Below, in pieces: positions 7,699 through 15,619 of a DNA stretch of 64,000 nucleotides. A model generated the notes under the pieces. That model was not told the origin of the DNA. It searched no databases and was given only the letters and a program-made list of their open reading frames with translations. A program made the position numbers and the translations under genes. Each line of letters opens with the position of its first letter. Position 1 is the first letter of the stretch. This DNA comes from Kitasatospora sp. Root107. GTDB lineage: Bacteria > Actinomycetota > Actinomycetes > Streptomycetales > Streptomycetaceae. Where the stretch lies: NCBI RefSeq assembly GCF_001424875.1, contig NZ_LMCT01000001.1:178022-242021 (forward strand). The letters are read 5' to 3'.

Positions 7699-8979
7699 TC
7701 AGTCAGGTCGGGCGACGACTGTGGCGGATCGGGCCAGTGCGTCCAGCACCCGGGGGTCGTAGAGCCGGCCGCACTCCGACCGGAGCAGTGCGAACACCTC
7801 CTGCCGCCCGGCCTGCTCGGTCAGACCCCGGCGGCGGGCGGCGGCCGACAGGTCGTCAAAAGCGTTCGCCACCCGGATGATCCGGGCCGCCAGCGGCAGC
7901 GTCCGGTCCGCGCCGCCATCCGGGCCGTGACAGGGATCGGCCAGCCTGGCCACCTGTCCGGCCACCTGCCGGGGCACGCCCGTCCGGCTGATCACCTCGC
8001 TGCCGAGCCGGGCGATCCGCTGCTGCTCCGGCTGGGGCAACAGGGCGGTGGCCCCGTCCGGGACCGGCTCCACCAGCGAGAGCTGACCGATGTCGTGCAT
8101 CAGCGCGGCGTACTCCAGCAGGGCGAGGTCCCGGCTGCCCAGGCCGAGCTCACGGCCGAGCTCACAGGCGGTGTCGGCCACCCGGCGGGCATGGCCCGGT
8201 GGGGTGTACCCGGCCACCTCGGTGGCCCTGGCCAGCGTCTCGATGGTCTGCCCGGTGGTGGCCCGGACGGCCGCCGCGCGCCGGAACGCGGCCTGGGCCA
8301 GCAGCAGCGGGGCGCAGAACAGCGGCAGCGCCCAGAGCCCCACCTCCCCCGCCAGCAGGCTGATCAGCATCCCGGTGGCGACGATCGCCGAGCCGATCCC
8401 GAGCAGCGAGCGCAGCTCGTCCTCCAGTGCGGCGGCGAACCGCAGCCCCGTCCTGGCCCGCCGCTGGACCGCCGCCAGGGTGGCGTCGCAGAGCGCGGCC
8501 AGCGCCGCCACCCCCGTCAGGAACACCCCGTACGCGGGCCCGGCCAGCGGCAGCTGGTCCAGCGCGCCGCTGTTGTAGAGCGGCTGGAACAGCAGCGCCG
8601 CGAACCCCACCGTGAGCAGCCGCCGGACCGCCCCGTCCACCCGGCCCGGCTCCGGGCGGCACCGCCGGTGCCGGTGGCGACTGTGCAGCGGCGCGAGCCC
8701 GGCCAGCGTGCCGATCCCGGCCACCGCCACCACCTGCGAGACGCCGTGCGTGGTGGGCAGCCCGTGCAGCGGCCCGAGCAGCGCGTACGCCAGCGCGACG
8801 GCGGTACCGATCGGGGCCTGCTCGCGATCGCCCGGGAGAGTGACCCGGACCCGCTCGCCGACCGCGATCACCGCAGCGAAGGCCGCCGCCACCAGCGGCG
8901 CGGAGATGCCGTGAGAGAGCGCGTCGGCGCAGGCGAGCAGCAGGAGCAGGGCCGCGGTGACCCGGAGTGCCCTGGTCAC
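7699..8979 (-). CDS. Membrane HD-domain protein, degenerate (no GYP)
   Basis: 426 residues. The first half has about six hydrophobic segments (for example TAALLLLLACADALSHGI, a stretch ending GVFLTGVAALAALC, and GLWALPLFCAPLLLAQAAF). The cytoplasmic second half has an HD phosphohydrolase-like fold with LMHDIGQLSL, ending in AARIIRVANAFDDL. The GYP signature that defines cyclic-di-GMP phosphodiesterases of this type is absent: the matching region reads ADPCHGPDGG. GTG 8979 overlaps the stop of the upstream HD-GYP gene (GTGA), so the pair is coupled and may act together. It could be a regulatory partner or bind a different nucleotide. Confidence 0.8.
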   Translation of the reverse strand: MTRALRVTAALLLLLACADALSHGISAPLVAAAFAAVIAVGERVRVTLPGDREQAPIGTAVALAYALLGPLHGLPTTHGVSQVVAVAGIGTLAGLAPLHSRHRHRRCRPEPGRVDGAVRRLLTVGFAALLFQPLYNSGALDQLPLAGPAYGVFLTGVAALAALCDATLAAVQRRARTGLRFAAALEDELRSLLGIGSAIVATGMLISLLAGEVGLWALPLFCAPLLLAQAAFRRAAAVRATTGQTIETLARATEVAGYTPPGHARRVADTACELGRELGLGSRDLALLEYAALMHDIGQLSLVEPVPDGATALLPQPEQQRIARLGSEVISRTGVPRQVAGQVARLADPCHGPDGGADRTLPLAARIIRVANAFDDLSAAARRRGLTEQAGRQEVFALLRSECGRLYDPRVLDALARSATVVARPD

Positions 8980-10457
8980 GGCGCACCTGGCAGCAGGTCG
9001 CCGGCCGGGCGGCGGGCCGGTTCGGGGACGCCGAGCGGGATGTCCGGGACCTCCCCGGCCCAGCCGCCGGGCGGCGGCAGCGCGGGCTCCCAGCCGTGCA
9101 GCCGGACCGCCTCGACCAGGGCCAGCACCATCGCCGGGTCGAACTGGCTGCCCGCGCAGCGCTGCAGCTCGGTCACCGCCTCGGCCACCGGCCGGCCGCG
9201 CCGGTAGGAGCGGGTGGAGGTCATCGAGTCGAAGGCGTCCGCGACCGAGATGATCCGGGCGAACTCCGGGATCCGCTCCCCCGCCAGGCCGTTCGGGTAG
9301 CCGCGCCCGTCCAGCCGCTCGTGGTGGTGCAGGATGCCGTCCCTGGCCTCGCCGAGGAAGTCGATCCCCCGGACCAGCTCGAAGCCGAACACCGGGTGCA
9401 CCTCGACCGCCCGCCGCTCGGCCTCGGTCAGCGGCCCGTTCCGCCGCAGCAGCTCGGTGGCCACCCCGAGCTTGCCCACGTCGTGCAGGGTGCCCGCGAA
9501 GTGCAGGGTCCGCAGCCGGTCCTCCGCCATCCCGAGCTGACGGGCGATCAGCACGGCGGCCCGGCCGACCCGTTCGCTGTGGCCCCGGGTGTACGCGTCC
9601 TTGATCTCCACCGCCTGCACCAGCGCCTGGACGGTGGCCTGATGGGCCGTCCGCTCCCGGTGCCCCTGGGCGGAGACCCAGGCCGAGATGGAGAACGGCA
9701 GCAGCGCCAGCACCGCCGCAAAGGCGCCGTACGGGCCCTGCCAGAGCACCGCGACCATCAGCCCGCCGGCCCCGTGCAGCAGCGCCGGCAGCACCGCACC
9801 GGCCGGCGGGGCACTCGGCCGGCCGGGCTCGGCCAGCCGCCGCATCCCGCCCACCAGCGCGGAGTTGACCAGACAGAACAGCAGTACGGCCGCCAGCGCG
9901 GGCAGCACCGCGATCGGGAACCGGGAACCGAGCAGCAGCTCGGGCCCGGGCAGCAGCCGGAACAGCACGGCCGCGGCGAACGCGGAGAGCGCCAGCTGGG
10001 CGGCGTTCCAGACCCGGCGGGCGGCCTTCGGTGCGACGGCCGGGGCGGTCAGCGCGGCGGGCAGCGCGACCAGCGCGGCAGCGGCAGGCGGGAGCATCAG
10101 CACCCCGGCGAACAGCACCGGCAGGAAGACCGGCCCGGCCCGCTCCGGAGCCGACGGCTGCTCGGCCGCCCGCCGCCGCCCGAGCACTACCGCCCGGAGC
10201 AGCCGCAGACACGGGGTCGGGCCGCCTTGGGCGAGCGAGCCCCAGCAGACGTTCAGCACGGCCAGCAGTCCGACCCGGGGCCAGTCCACCGGACCGGTCA
10301 GCCAGCCGGGGCCGGTCAGCACCAGCGGCAGCAGGGCGCCGACCGCGCCGAGCAGCACCACGGCGCCGTATCGCAGCGCCGCTCCCGGCAGAGCCGGGCC
10401 CGGGTCCTCGTCAGCGATCTCCGCCTCCCCGCCACGGCCACAGTTCCCCTTGGGCAC
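8976..10457 (-). CDS. Membrane-anchored HD-GYP domain protein
   Basis: 493 residues: an N-terminal membrane region to about residue 260 with several hydrophobic helices, then an HD-GYP domain with HD at about 325 (TLHDVGKLG), HHHERLDGRGYPNGL at about 377-391 and the conserved ARIISVADAFDSMTS. Proteins of this family hydrolyse cyclic-di-GMP or related dinucleotides; whether this one does is not shown. The GTG start lies in the loop of a CCCTTGG/CCAAGGG inverted repeat, and a later start is possible since the first 25 residues are unstructured. A TATTCT hexamer 24 bases upstream of the start could be its -10 element. It follows rsrA on the same strand with a 140-base gap holding a 16-bp palindrome. 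Confidence 0.88.
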   Translation of the reverse strand: MPKGNCGRGGEAEIADEDPGPALPGAALRYGAVVLLGAVGALLPLVLTGPGWLTGPVDWPRVGLLAVLNVCWGSLAQGGPTPCLRLLRAVVLGRRRAAEQPSAPERAGPVFLPVLFAGVLMLPPAAAALVALPAALTAPAVAPKAARRVWNAAQLALSAFAAAVLFRLLPGPELLLGSRFPIAVLPALAAVLLFCLVNSALVGGMRRLAEPGRPSAPPAGAVLPALLHGAGGLMVAVLWQGPYGAFAAVLALLPFSISAWVSAQGHRERTAHQATVQALVQAVEIKDAYTRGHSERVGRAAVLIARQLGMAEDRLRTLHFAGTLHDVGKLGVATELLRRNGPLTEAERRAVEVHPVFGFELVRGIDFLGEARDGILHHHERLDGRGYPNGLAGERIPEFARIISVADAFDSMTSTRSYRRGRPVAEAVTELQRCAGSQFDPAMVLALVEAVRLHGWEPALPPPGGWAGEVPDIPLGVPEPARRPAGDLLPGAP

Positions 10458-10547
10458 CCAAGGGCTGAGTGCTCGTCAGGAGAATAGGGCCCGTCCCGGC
10501 GGAGCGGACGCCCGATCACGGAATGCCCCGGTCGGCGCAGTGCCAAC

Positions 10548-10563
10548 TCACTCGAACGAGTGA
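10548..10563. promoter_or_regulatory. Perfect 16-bp palindrome, candidate operator
   Basis: TCACTCGAACGAGTGA is fully self-complementary and lies between the end of rsrA and the start of the HD-GYP gene, about 60 bases before the possible TATTCT element of that gene. Size and symmetry fit a dimeric regulator site. I cannot name the regulator. Confidence 0.5.
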
Positions 10564-10597
10564 TGACCGACCGGACGGCGAACCATTACGGGGGGAC

Positions 10598-10897
10598 CTA
10601 CTCGGCGGCCTCGGCCACCGTCAGCGACTCGCCGGCCCGCTGCCCCGCCCGGATCGAGTCGATCCGGGCCAGCACCTTGCCACGCAGGTCGGCCGGGGAG
10701 TGCTCGCTGCTGCAGGAACGCTTGACCAGCGCCTTGATGGCCTGCTCCAGGCCGTACTCCGCCAGGCACGGGGAGCACTCCTCGAAGTGCACCTTCAGCT
10801 TGGCGCAGTCGCCCTCGGCCATCTCGTTGTCGAGCAGCTCGTAGAGGTGGTCGAGCACCTCTCCACAGTCGGTGTCGTGCGGATCGCCGCAGCTCAT
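10598..10897 (-). CDS. rsrA: Zinc-binding redox-sensing anti-sigma factor RsrA
   Basis: 99 residues with the ZAS (zinc anti-sigma) motif: H37, C41 and C44 in [10 protein letters not shown], and C11 earlier, at the same positions I recall for the S. coelicolor protein. Reduced zinc-bound RsrA holds SigR; disulfide stress forms intramolecular disulfides, releases zinc and frees the sigma factor. The start codon overlaps the sigR stop (ATGA), so sigma factor and antagonist are made together. Other cysteines (C3, C62) are also present. Identification is firm from motif and context. Confidence 0.95.
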   Translation of the reverse strand: MSCGDPHDTDCGEVLDHLYELLDNEMAEGDCAKLKVHFEECSPCLAEYGLEQAIKALVKRSCSSEHSPADLRGKVLARIDSIRAGQRAGESLTVAEAAE

Positions 10898-11787
10898 GAG
10901 CCCGAGCCCTTCGCTTCCTGCCCTGCCCCGCTGCCGGCCGGGACGAGCCCGCGCTCACGGGCGTAGTCCTCCAGCATGCCGCGCAGCTGACGGCGGCCAC
11001 GGTGCAGACGGGACATCACCGTGCCGATGGGAGTACCCATGATGTCCGCGATCTCCTTGTACGCAAAGCCCTCGACATCCGCGAGGTAGACCGCGATGCG
11101 GAACTCCTCCGGGATCGCCTGCAGGGCGTCCTTCACGTCACTGTCCGGCAGGTGATCGAGCGCCTGGGTCTCGGCCGACCGCAGGCCGGTCGACATGTGC
11201 GACTCGGCCCTGGCCAGCTGCCAGTCCTCGATCTCCTCGGCGGCGGTGCGCTGGGGCTCCCGCTGCTTCTTCCGGTACGAGTTGATGAAGGTGTTGGTGA
11301 GAATCCGGTACAGCCAGGCCTTGAGGTTGGTGCCCTCACGGAACTGGTGGAAGGAGGCGTACGCCTTGGCGAAGGCCTCCTGGAGCAGGTCCTCGGCATC
11401 GGCCGGGTTCCGGGTCATCCGCAGCGCCGCTGAGTACATCTGGTCCAGGTAACCCAGGGCGTCCCGCTCGAAGCGGTCGCGTCTGGCGTCGTCGGTCTCG
11501 TCGACCGACACCCGGAAGGTGTCCTCACCGATCGCCTCGGCCAGCTCGTCACCGGTCAGCATCTCGCTGCCCGGCTCCGTCTCGACCGGCTCGGCCTCGT
11601 GCTCCGCTCCGACGACCGGACCCACCTCCTCGGCTTTACGAGCCGGCACCTGAGTGGGCCGACCCGACAGCGAGGATATCGGGCTGACGGGCTTCTCGCC
11701 CGCGACCAGCCACTCGGACCAGTCGGGCACTGCGGCACTGGCCGCCGCCCGCTCGTCCGGCCGTTCGGGGCACGCGATCGAACCCAT
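10894..11787 (-). CDS. sigR: ECF sigma factor SigR, including the long-isoform N-terminal extension
   Basis: Group 4 sigma factor controlling the thiol-oxidative stress regulon (thioredoxin, mycoredoxin, mycothiol genes). Region 2 is visible as [20 protein letters not shown] and [13 protein letters not shown]; region 4 as [20 protein letters not shown] and [20 protein letters not shown]. The frame is open from ATG 11787 (297 residues). A GTG at 11625, 54 codons in, begins VGPVVG and probably starts the constitutive shorter form; in S. coelicolor the stress-induced unstable form is known to carry about 55 extra N-terminal residues, which fits. The promoter at 11833-11858 produces a transcript including the upstream ATG. 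Coupled to rsrA by a four-base overlap. Confidence 0.95.
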   Translation of the reverse strand: MGSIACPERPDERAAASAAVPDWSEWLVAGEKPVSPISSLSGRPTQVPARKAEEVGPVVGAEHEAEPVETEPGSEMLTGDELAEAIGEDTFRVSVDETDDARRDRFERDALGYLDQMYSAALRMTRNPADAEDLLQEAFAKAYASFHQFREGTNLKAWLYRILTNTFINSYRKKQREPQRTAAEEIEDWQLARAESHMSTGLRSAETQALDHLPDSDVKDALQAIPEEFRIAVYLADVEGFAYKEIADIMGTPIGTVMSRLHRGRRQLRGMLEDYARERGLVPAGSGAGQEAKGSGS

Positions 11788-11832
11788 CCTGCCCTGCCTT
11801 CCTACCGGGACACCTTGCTGACGTCAGGTGTA

Positions 11833-11858
11833 AACCCGGCCGGGTGTCAGGGAATTCC
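11833..11858 (-). promoter_or_regulatory. Sigma-R autoregulatory promoter of sigR
   Basis: On the minus strand GGAAT at 11858-11854 is followed after exactly 18 bases by GTT at 11835-11833, the known sigma-R consensus. It stands about 45 bases before the ATG at 11787, so the transcript would encode the long SigR form. It also lies only about 20 bases upstream of the stop of the neighbouring hydrolase gene. Confidence 0.9.
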
Positions 11859-11880
11859 CGGTGCGTCGAATGCCCGGCGT

Positions 11881-12507
11881 TCAGAGCTCCAGAATCCAGT
11901 CCCCGACCGCCGCCGTGATCAGCCCCAAAGCCTCGTCCTGCCCGAGCGGGGCCCGCTTGGGCACGGCGAAACCGTGGCTGCCGTACGGGACCGCCACCAG
12001 CCGGTGGCCGACCGGGAGTTCAGGGAACTCCTCGGGCGTGCCGAAGGTGTCCTGCCCGGCCTGCACGACCAGGGTCGGGCAGCCGGTGCCGAGCAGCTCT
12101 TCGGCCCGGCTCCGCTCCGGCTTGCCCGGCGGGTGCAGCGGGAAGGCCAGCGCGACCACGCCGACCGCACCGGTCGGCCCGGCCGTCCGGCAGGCCACCC
12201 GGGCGCCCGCGCTGCGGCCACCGACCACCAACGGGAGCCGCTGCCCGGCCAGTTGGGCCATCGCGGGCAGCCAGGCCCGGTCCAAGGTCTTCGGGGCCGG
12301 GCCGATCTTCTTCCCGGCCACCCGCCAGGGCTGCTCGACCAGCGCCACGGTGATCCCGCGCGCGGGCAGCGCGGCGGCCAGCGCCTGCAGGTCGCGGGCC
12401 TCGACCCCGCCGCCCGCGCCGTGGCCGAGCGCCAGCAGGGCGCGGGCCTTGCCGTCGGCGGGGTACAGCGTGATCCGGGCGTCGCCGACCGGGGTGGGGA
12501 CAAGCAT
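11881..12507 (-). CDS. Alpha/beta-hydrolase, TEX30/KANL-type dienelactone-hydrolase-like
   Basis: 208 residues with the alpha/beta-hydrolase layout: an oxyanion region ALGHGAGGG near residue 28, the nucleophile elbow GGRSAGARVA (Ser about 99), an acid in VQAGQDTFGTPEE and the catalytic His in YGSHGF. Its size and the GHGAGGG motif fit the small KANL/TEX30-like family whose substrate is generally unknown. ATG 12507 is preceded by GGAG at about five bases. It sits 22 bases after an SRAP gene on the same strand and is probably co-transcribed with it. No signal peptide. Confidence 0.85.
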   Translation of the reverse strand: MLVPTPVGDARITLYPADGKARALLALGHGAGGGVEARDLQALAAALPARGITVALVEQPWRVAGKKIGPAPKTLDRAWLPAMAQLAGQRLPLVVGGRSAGARVACRTAGPTGAVGVVALAFPLHPPGKPERSRAEELLGTGCPTLVVQAGQDTFGTPEEFPELPVGHRLVAVPYGSHGFAVPKRAPLGQDEALGLITAAVGDWILEL

Positions 12508-12529
12508 GGCGCTCCGTCAGAAGAGTCCG

Positions 12530-13285
12530 TCAGAAGAGGGTGCTGTCGTCCGGCTCGAGCTCGCCGAGCGGTCGCAGCAGTTCGGGGCCGTTGTTACGGA
12601 TGTTGCCGACCGCCGGGCCGATCGGCCGGGCCAGCAGCGCGCCGGGCGGCGGCGGGACCAGCAGGCCGCGCAGCTCGTCCGGGTCGCTCAGCGCCGGGTC
12701 GAGCCAGGCGTCGAAGGACTCCGGGTCGAGGAAGAGCGGCATCCGGTGGTGGATCGGGGCCAGCGCGGGCTCGGCCTCGGTGGTGACCACCGTGCAGGTG
12801 ACCAGCCACGCCTCGGGGTGGTCCGCAGGGAAGCGGCGGTCCCGCCAGAACTCGTACAGCCCGGCCAGCGCCAGCACGGTGCCGTCGGCCCGGTGCACGA
12901 AGAACGGCTGCTTGCGCGGCTTGCCCTTCTCGCTGGGTATGGTCTCCCACTCGTAGTAGCCGTCCACCGGCAGCAGGCAGCGCCGGGACGCGAACGCCTG
13001 CCGGTAGGCGGGCTTCTCGTGCACGGTGTCCGCCCGGGCGTTGATCATCTTCACCGCCGTCTCCGGCGACTTCGACCAGGCCGGCACCAGACCCCAGCGC
13101 ACCACCCGAAGCTGCCGGACCGGCGCACCGCCGCCCTTCGGCGCCCGGTCCAGCACCACGAAGCCCGGGTCGGTCGGCGCCACGTTCCAGCTCGGCGCGA
13201 TGGTCTCGGTCGGGTCCCACTGCTCGACCCCGAAGACCTCGACCAGGTCCTGGGGCGCGGTGGTGGAGGCGAAACGTCCGCACAT
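12530..13285 (-). CDS. SRAP-domain protein (YedK/HMCES family), abasic-site DNA-protein crosslinker
   Basis: 251 residues beginning MCGRFA: the cysteine exposed at position 2 after Met removal is the residue that forms the thiazolidine crosslink to abasic sites in single-stranded DNA in this family. Other hallmarks are APSWNVAPT near residue 30, the NARADTVHEKPAYRQAF stretch, YYEW and the HHRMPLFL histidine. The role is protection of abasic sites during replication or the SOS response. Likely paired with the downstream hydrolase gene; upstream is a divergently transcribed M50-like gene. Confidence 0.93.
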   Translation of the reverse strand: MCGRFASTTAPQDLVEVFGVEQWDPTETIAPSWNVAPTDPGFVVLDRAPKGGGAPVRQLRVVRWGLVPAWSKSPETAVKMINARADTVHEKPAYRQAFASRRCLLPVDGYYEWETIPSEKGKPRKQPFFVHRADGTVLALAGLYEFWRDRRFPADHPEAWLVTCTVVTTEAEPALAPIHHRMPLFLDPESFDAWLDPALSDPDELRGLLVPPPPGALLARPIGPAVGNIRNNGPELLRPLGELEPDDSTLF

Positions 13286-13394
13286 GGTGATCAGCTTGCC
13301 ACGGCCTTCTCATCCGATCCGCAGAACCGGGCGGTTCCCTCCCGCCGTCCTGGCATGGGAGGGTGCTGGTCCGAACGCGGCAAGGAGGTACGGA

Positions 13395-14108
13395 ATGGAC
13401 ATCGCGGGACTGTGGGACGCCCTGTGGGACGGCCTCACCGCCACCCAGCCGGCCCCACCCCACTGGCTGGTGCTCGGCAGCGCGGCGGTCGCCCTGCTCG
13501 CGATCCTCCCGCACCCGGTCTGGCGGCTCAGCCGCAACGTGGTGACCATCGCCCACGAGGGCGGCCACGGCCTGGTCGCCCTGCTGACCAACCGGGAGCT
13601 CGCCGGCATCCGCCTGCACTCCGACACCTCCGGCCTCACCATCTCCTCGGGCCCGCCCACCGGCCCCGGCATGATCCTCACCGCGGCGGCCGGGTACACC
13701 GCTCCCCCGCTGCTCGGCCTCGGCGGCGCCGCCCTGCTGACCGGCCACTACGTCACCCAGCTGCTGTGGATCGCGATCATGTTGCTGGCCGGGCTGCTCA
13801 TCAAGATCCGGAACGCCTTCGGACTGCTCTCGGTGGTGGTCACCGGAGCCGCCTTCTTCCTGATCTCCTGGTACGGCAGCAGCCAGCTCCAGTCCGCCTT
13901 CGCCTACCTGGGCGTCTGGTTCCTGCTCCTCGCGGGCGTCCGCCCGGTGCTGGAGCTCCAGGGCAAGCGACGCCGCGAGGGCGCCCGCAGCACCGACGCC
14001 GACCAACTCGCCCGCCTCACCCGGATCGGCCCGCTCTTCTGGGTCGGCCTCTTCCTCCTGGTCGCCCTCGCCTCCCTCACCGTGGGCGGCACCTGGCTGC
14101 TCGCCTAG
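13395..14108 (+). CDS. M50-family-like membrane metallopeptidase
   Basis: 237 residues with five to six hydrophobic segments. A zinc motif HEGGH lies in a membrane-proximal helix (VVTIAHEGGHGLVALLTNRE), followed by a glycine-rich stretch (AAAGYTAPPLLGLGGAALL). This matches the M50B-like family found widely in actinobacteria, seen as intramembrane proteases though few have known substrates. ATG 13395 has an ideal AAGGAGG seven bases upstream, so the longer open frame before it is not used. The gene is divergent from the SRAP gene and is followed by a dispersed repeat element. Confidence 0.85.
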   Translation: MDIAGLWDALWDGLTATQPAPPHWLVLGSAAVALLAILPHPVWRLSRNVVTIAHEGGHGLVALLTNRELAGIRLHSDTSGLTISSGPPTGPGMILTAAAGYTAPPLLGLGGAALLTGHYVTQLLWIAIMLLAGLLIKIRNAFGLLSVVVTGAAFFLISWYGSSQLQSAFAYLGVWFLLLAGVRPVLELQGKRRREGARSTDADQLARLTRIGPLFWVGLFLLVALASLTVGGTWLLA

Positions 14109-14131
14109 GCAGCTGCGCTCAGTAGGGCGGA

Positions 14132-14199
14132 CCAGGGGCTCGGGGAACTGCGACGCCAGCCTCGAAAATGGTCACCCTTACATAAGTGGTCAGGAACTT
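14132..14199. repeat. Dispersed repeat element, degenerate copy A
   Basis: Starts with CCAGGGGCTCGGGGAACTGC plus GACG, identical or nearly identical to the ends of the copies at 22476 and 51459. Its interior is diverged, but a GGTCAC...GTGGTCAGG pattern recalls the GGTCACT...AGTGCCTGACC core of the other copies. It starts 24 bases after a stop codon and has no recognisable right end. Confidence 0.6.
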
Positions 14200-14273
14200 T
14201 GCCGTTCGACCCCTGCACCAGACCTCCTCACCGCTCCCCGACAGCGCAACCGGGCCGGAGGCCGACCGGCACC

Positions 14274-14285
14274 TAGACTGACCCC
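14274..14285 (+). promoter_or_regulatory. Candidate -10 element for a leaderless aroA transcript
   Basis: TAGACT at 14274-14279 lies six bases before the aroA ATG and no Shine-Dalgarno is present, the arrangement of leaderless actinobacterial mRNAs. No convincing -35 was found. Confidence 0.4.
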
Positions 14286-15605
14286 ATGACCGAAGCCCTG
14301 TGGCCCGCCCCCGTTGCGACCGGCGCCGTCGATGCCACCGTGACCATCCCCGGATCGAAGTCGGCGACCAACCGTGCGTTGGTGCTGGCCGCGCTGGCGG
14401 ACGGCCCGGGCTGGATCCGCCGGCCGCTCCGCAGCCGGGACTCCCAGCTGATGGCCGACGGCCTGCGGGCCCTGGGCGTCGGCATCGAGGAGACCGTCAA
14501 CAACGCCAGCGGCGGCACCGGCGGCGGCGAGGCGTGGCGGATCATCCCGGCCGGCCAGCTCCACGGCCCGGCCCAGGTGGACGTCGGTAACGCCGGCACC
14601 GTGATGCGCTTCCTCCCCCCGCTCGCCGTCCTCGCCGACGGCCCGGTGCACTTCGACGGCGACCCGCGCAGCTACGAGCGGCCCCAGCACGGCGTGATCG
14701 ACGCCCTGCGCGCCCTCGGCGCCCGGATCGACGACGGCGGCCGCGGCGGCTTCCCGCTCACCGTGCACGGCACCGGTGCGCTGGACGGCGGCCCGGTCGA
14801 GCTGGACGCCTCGTCCTCCTCCCAGTTCGTCAGTGCCCTGCTGCTCTCCGGCGCCCGCTACAACAACGGCGTGGAGATCCGGAACACCGGCGGCACCGTC
14901 CCCTCTCTCCCGCACATCCGGATGACGGTCGACATGCTCCGCAAGGCCGGCGTCCAGGTGGACGCGCCGGAGGACGGCGGCGAGAAGGACGTCTGGCGGG
15001 TCACCCCGGGCGCGCTGATCGGCCGTGACCTGGTGGTCGAGCCGGACCTCTCCAACGCCGCGCCGTTCTTCGCCGCCGCGCTGGTGACCGGCGGCCGGGT
15101 CACCGTCCGGGACTGGCCCAAGCACACCTACCAGCCGGGCGACCAGCTCCGCGACCTGTACACCCGGATGGGCGGCAGCTGCCAACTGACCGACGAGGGC
15201 CTGGAGTTCACCGGCACCGGCAAGATCCACGGGATCGACGCCGACCTGCACGACGTGGGCGAACTGACCCCGGTGATCGCGGCCGTCGCCGCCCTCGCCG
15301 ACTCCGAGTCGCACCTGTACGGCATCGCGCACCTGCGGCTGCACGAGACCGACCGGCTGGCCGCGCTGGTCAAGGAGATCAACGACCTGGGCGGCGACGC
15401 CGCCGAGACCGAGGACGGTCTGCGGATCAGGCCGCGCCCGCTGCACGGCGGCATCTTCCACACCTACGAGGACCACCGGCTGGCCACCGCCGCCGCGGTG
15501 ATCGGTCTGGCCGTACCGGGGGTGCAGGTGGAGAACGTGGCGACCACCGCGAAGACCCTGCCGGACTTCCCGCAGATGTGGGCCGACCTGCTCGGCCAGG
15601 GCTGA
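14286..15605 (+). CDS. aroA: 3-phosphoshikimate 1-carboxyvinyltransferase (EPSP synthase)
   Basis: Sixth enzyme of the shikimate pathway: joins phosphoenolpyruvate to shikimate 3-phosphate on the way to chorismate and aromatic amino acids. 439 residues, normal length. Signatures are IPGSKSATNRALVLAALADG at the N-terminus, the substrate loop VGNAGTVMRFLPPLA, SSSQFVSALLLSGA and the C-terminal HLRLHETDRLAALVKEI and YEDHRLATAAA. No ribosome binding site precedes the ATG; a -10-like hexamer six bases upstream suggests leaderless translation. rsgA follows after 14 bases, so the two form an operon, an arrangement I recall as common in actinobacteria. Confidence 0.97.
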   Translation: MTEALWPAPVATGAVDATVTIPGSKSATNRALVLAALADGPGWIRRPLRSRDSQLMADGLRALGVGIEETVNNASGGTGGGEAWRIIPAGQLHGPAQVDVGNAGTVMRFLPPLAVLADGPVHFDGDPRSYERPQHGVIDALRALGARIDDGGRGGFPLTVHGTGALDGGPVELDASSSSQFVSALLLSGARYNNGVEIRNTGGTVPSLPHIRMTVDMLRKAGVQVDAPEDGGEKDVWRVTPGALIGRDLVVEPDLSNAAPFFAAALVTGGRVTVRDWPKHTYQPGDQLRDLYTRMGGSCQLTDEGLEFTGTGKIHGIDADLHDVGELTPVIAAVAALADSESHLYGIAHLRLHETDRLAALVKEINDLGGDAAETEDGLRIRPRPLHGGIFHTYEDHRLATAAAVIGLAVPGVQVENVATTAKTLPDFPQMWADLLGQG

Positions 15606-15619
15606 CGGGGAGTCGGGAC

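Noticed and set aside
10501..10545. A GGAAT at 10520-10524 as another sigma-R promoter
   Set aside because: No GTT occurs 18 or 19 bases downstream, and it points away from any plus-strand gene.
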